NCBI GenBank assembly: GCA_023231115.1
Contig: JALNWA010000004.1
Coordinates: 1 to 64,000, forward strand
DNA length: 64,000 nucleotides
Reading direction: 5' to 3'
DNA from: Candidatus Altimarinota bacterium
GTDB lineage: Bacteria; Patescibacteriota; Gracilibacteria; UBA1369; LOWO2-01-FULL-3
Below the pieces are notes generated by a model. It ran no database searches. It saw only the letters and a program-made list of their open reading frames with translations, and had not been told where the DNA came from. The translations under genes were made by a program, and so were the position numbers. The number at the start of each line of letters is the position of its first letter. Positions within the stretch are counted from its first letter, which is position 1. Of this stretch, positions 61,202-64,000 are shown in pieces.

Positions 61202-62323
61202 ATGGCAGAAATACAACAACCAGAAAATTCGGAACACACATCAGGACACACAATAGACAGACGCACATTTATTGCAGGATCGGTAGCCCTCGCAGGATCT
61301 ACATTAATAAACAAAGACGGACTCGCAACAGAGAAAGAAGTCCCTTTGGCAGACATCCACGTCCACAGCGACTGCAGTCACTCGGCGAATAGCATACAAG
61401 CAAGAGCGCAGGAGTTCGACATCCCTGCATTCAAAGGAAAAACCGTTGAAGAAGTATCCAGAATTATTTACCCACCAGAAGGGTCAGATTGGAACACTTG
61501 GTACAAACATTTACAACAAGTGAGATTGGCCTACGTTTCACCAAAAGCAATCGGAGCTTTGATTGAAGACGTCATCCGTGATGCGGCGAAAAATAATGTA
61601 AATTTTTTGGAATTGCGCGTAAGTTTGATTTCAACAGTAGATGCGATGCTTAAAAATCAAGGAATCACAAGCCAAAACAACCCTCAATATTGGGAAGCGG
61701 CAAAAAAAGTATTTGATCAAATTTTGGAAGCCCTTGAAAGAACAAAAAAAACGACAGGAATAAAAACTGACTTGGTGATGAGCGTTTCATGCCAAAAAAA
61801 ATATGAAGTATATGTGGATGAATTGATGCGTTTATGCAAAGACCACAAAAAACATATCGTTGGAATTGATCTTACAAATGAATTGGACAATCCTGCTTCT
61901 CATTATAGAAAACAAGTTGAAGGCATACGCGGAGATATACAAGGTCTTACAATTCACTGCATGGAAACACAAGGACCAGAAAGAGGATGGGATGCTTTAA
62001 CTTTAAATCCGGATAGAATTGGCCACGGCATACGAGCAATAGAAGATCCTAAATTGGTAGAAGAATTAATTTCAAGAGGAATCCCGCTCGAAATGTGCGT
62101 CAGAAGTAATTTAGTCACGGGCGTAGTCGGAAATATCGCCGACCACCCGATGCCAAGATTGCATAAGGCAGGGGTAAAACTAACTATCGGTTCAGACGGA
62201 TGCAACGACGGATCAACCCTGTTGGATAATTACGAAATGATACAGAAAGCATTCGGCTTTACAGCTCAAGACATGGCAGGATTCAGAAAAAACAGTTTCG
62301 AAGCCTTGTTTAGGAAGAAATAA
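61202..62323 (+). CDS. Tat-exported adenosine-deaminase-like amidohydrolase
   Basis: The 373-residue protein has a Tat-type signal (TIDRRTFIAGSVALAGS, Arg20-Arg21). The metal-hydrolase core follows: DIHVHSD (His53, His55), LTIHCMET (His and Glu as in HAGE), RIGHGIRAI, LEMCVRSN, and KLTIGSDG with the metal-ligand Asp. These match the adenosine deaminase family and its metal site. Export of such an enzyme would allow use of external nucleosides, fitting a purine-scavenging lifestyle. The fold could also belong to a related deaminase with another substrate. Confidence 0.85.
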   Translation: MAEIQQPENSEHTSGHTIDRRTFIAGSVALAGSTLINKDGLATEKEVPLADIHVHSDCSHSANSIQARAQEFDIPAFKGKTVEEVSRIIYPPEGSDWNTWYKHLQQVRLAYVSPKAIGALIEDVIRDAAKNNVNFLELRVSLISTVDAMLKNQGITSQNNPQYWEAAKKVFDQILEALERTKKTTGIKTDLVMSVSCQKKYEVYVDELMRLCKDHKKHIVGIDLTNELDNPASHYRKQVEGIRGDIQGLTIHCMETQGPERGWDALTLNPDRIGHGIRAIEDPKLVEELISRGIPLEMCVRSNLVTGVVGNIADHPMPRLHKAGVKLTIGSDGCNDGSTLLDNYEMIQKAFGFTAQDMAGFRKNSFEALFRKK

Positions 62324-62397
62324 TTTGGGTTTGAACAAAAACAGTATATTTTTTATTAAATAAAACTATAATAAAAATAATTTATTAAATAAAAAAT

Positions 62398-64000
62398 ATG
62401 GAAAAAACCAAACCTACGAAAAGATGCATTTTAACAAATAGCTTACTGCCTGTATCCGCATTGCTTCTTTTCGCATTTGCTTATTATCTGAATTTCAACA
62501 CAATTCCACAAATCAAAGACCTCGGAAACCAACAATTTTTAGAAATTTTTAATACTTACGGAGTTTATTTAGGAATTTTATTAGGATTTTTATCATTGAT
62601 TTTGGGTTATATTTTTTTTGGATTAAAAAAATTATTTCATTTAAGTAAATTTTCGGTCGTAAATCCAATCATTCTCGCTTTGATTTATGCGCCATGGTAT
62701 GGGCTTGGATCAGCCTTGTCAGGAGAACCAAGATACACAGACCTAGCTCGTGTTGTCCTAGATGTTTTAGTTGAACCGATTATAAATGCTTCATTATTCA
62801 TGATGTTCCTTGCTGGAATTTGGCTTATGATAATCATTCTTTTAATGATAGTGCAAAAATTCAGACCAAATAAATTCACAGCAAATTTTGGAATATTGCT
62901 TTTAGCAGTATCATTTTTCTCAACAGGTTGTTTGAGTAATATTGAAGACATTGCATGTATGATTTTGCCGGACAGCGATCATTGTTATCAGGGATCGGCT
63001 ATGCAAAGCGGAAATGCTGACGATTGCGAACGCATTAAAGGTACAAAATTTAAAGACACCGGCTCAAATCCTCCGAAAGATAAATGTTTTCTAAATATTG
63101 CAGAAAATACAGGAGACCTAAATGTTTGCAAACGAATTAAAGGCGGACTGATGAGCTATACTCAAGAAGAATGTTTCTTGAATGTTGCCATAAAATTTGA
63201 AGATCCAGCAGGTTGCAAAATGTTATCCGGCGCAAGCAAAAGCGATTGTCGCGCACAACTTGGGGATAAAATCGATTCATATGATGTAATTGCAGTCGAC
63301 AATCAAATTGATGAAATTAAAAAATATTTAAAAGATGGGTCAGATCCGGAGCTTGAAAAACAGCTCAAAGGCTTGGAAGAAAAAAGAACAAACATGATTG
63401 ACGTGCTTACAACAACCAAAAAAGCCGAATACGAAAGGCAATCAGACCCAATAAATAAGGACATTATTGGGGACTATGCCATCGGAGAATTAGACAGCGA
63501 ATCAAAAGAAAAATTAATTACACTAAATGAAAGACTCAAGGCGCAAGGCGTAAAAATGACGCAAGAACAACTTAATGCATTCAAAGATTATTATAAATTT
63601 ATAAGCGATCCCGACAATGATATCGAACAAATGGATGATTCAAAATTGGTGAAAGATCGTTGGAATGAAAAATTGGGAAATGTCATGGACAAGTTTAAAA
63701 TCTGGAAATCAGGGCCAAGCGATTCAGAAGCAAAACTCGATGAACAATTGCGTTTTTACGAACGAATGCTTGAGCGACAAGCATCTATTAACGAAGGTTT
63801 ATCCGAATTCGGTGAAGACGTAAAACGAAATATGGATATGGTAAATAATGCGATTGAAGATAAAGTAAAAGATGCGGTAAAAGACAAAATCATTGAAACA
63901 ATATTCGGCGAAATAACAGGAACAACAGTTGGAGCCACAACAACTGTAATCGGTGAAGCCATAGATGTTGTAAAAGGAGAAGCCAAATCAAAAGAATTCC
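62398..64000 (+). CDS. Membrane protein with Cys-rich and coiled-coil regions, cut by window edge
   Basis: An open frame starts at ATG 62398 and runs to the edge (at least 534 residues). The N-terminal part has four membrane segments (about residues 18-36, 56-80, 92-112 and 130-160), followed by a lipobox-like LLAVSFFSTGC. The next 110 residues hold about ten Cys in repeats such as CERIKGTKF and CKRIKGGLM with CFLN. After that come long charged helices (KKYLKDGSDPELEKQLKGLE). I do not recognise it. Confidence 0.75.
   Translation, partial: MEKTKPTKRCILTNSLLPVSALLLFAFAYYLNFNTIPQIKDLGNQQFLEIFNTYGVYLGILLGFLSLILGYIFFGLKKLFHLSKFSVVNPIILALIYAPWYGLGSALSGEPRYTDLARVVLDVLVEPIINASLFMMFLAGIWLMIIILLMIVQKFRPNKFTANFGILLLAVSFFSTGCLSNIEDIACMILPDSDHCYQGSAMQSGNADDCERIKGTKFKDTGSNPPKDKCFLNIAENTGDLNVCKRIKGGLMSYTQEECFLNVAIKFEDPAGCKMLSGASKSDCRAQLGDKIDSYDVIAVDNQIDEIKKYLKDGSDPELEKQLKGLEEKRTNMIDVLTTTKKAEYERQSDPINKDIIGDYAIGELDSESKEKLITLNERLKAQGVKMTQEQLNAFKDYYKFISDPDNDIEQMDDSKLVKDRWNEKLGNVMDKFKIWKSGPSDSEAKLDEQLRFYERMLERQASINEGLSEFGEDVKRNMDMVNNAIEDKVKDAVKDKIIETIFGEITGTTVGATTTVIGEAIDVVKGEAKSKEF

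Noticed and set aside
1-64000. Glycine recoding of TGA
   Set aside because: Several intact genes end in TGA at sensible positions with tight downstream genes, and no TGA occurs inside family-length reading frames.

Overview
The window is AT-rich, gene-dense DNA that looks like a Patescibacteria (CPR-type) genome, possibly a Peregrinibacteria-like lineage. This is inferred from gene content: Cys-rich multi-zinc-ribbon proteins, DUF2207, DUF5652 and DUF5666 proteins, many orphan ORFs, tight or overlapping genes, and few Shine-Dalgarno sites. TGA is used as a stop (for example the end of 4265..4993 and the ATGA overlap at 7217), which argues against the lineages that read TGA as glycine. I found no rRNA, CRISPR array, transposase or integrase. 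There are two tRNAs: Gln(CTG) on the minus strand and Asn(GTT) on the plus strand.

Left part (1-21.5 kb). Three tandem Cys-rich multi-zinc-ribbon genes (the first cut by the window edge) lie divergent from a TrmB-type regulator, and a fourth copy sits at 13.6-15.2 kb behind what looks like a leaderless promoter. Between and after them are two unrecognised overlapping genes, a DUF2207 membrane protein, a K+-independent-type H+-pyrophosphatase, RsmE, a Phd/YefM-RelE/ParE toxin-antitoxin pair, a P-type cation ATPase, a transglutaminase-like protein, an RRM protein, a cupin and TerC.

Middle (21.6-45.8 kb). A compact block of three ATP-grasp ligase genes (one with two ATP-grasp domains), a FemAB/GNAT-like gene and a diaminopimelate-decarboxylase-like gene suggests a peptide or amino-acid conjugate pathway. 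It is followed by a Na+/Ca2+ exchanger, an ECF sigma factor with a membrane partner, a small secreted protein, a MacAB-like efflux operon, an ABC-F protein, two SLH surface proteins, a DUF4349 protein, a lysine-aminomutase-like radical SAM gene whose leader has the form of a transcription attenuator, and a YraQ/ArsP-type permease.

46.0-50.3 kb is the most unusual part. Five imperfect, same-orientation repeats of about 30 bp resemble the T-arm plus acceptor/CCA end of a tRNA. They separate one- or two-gene units of mixed orientation, and the series ends at an intact tRNA-Gln in the matching orientation. This looks like an array of gene cassettes accreted at a tRNA 3' end.

Right part (50.3-64 kb). 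Guanylate kinase and ssb flank a roughly 320-nt candidate non-coding RNA with its own promoter, long hairpin and terminator. Then come a lipoprotein and a Memo-like lipoprotein, a TRM11-like methyltransferase, DedA, a GT4 glycosyltransferase, tRNA-Asn, a GNAT/transglutaminase-like pair, a Tat-exported adenosine-deaminase-like protein, and a membrane protein that runs off the right edge.
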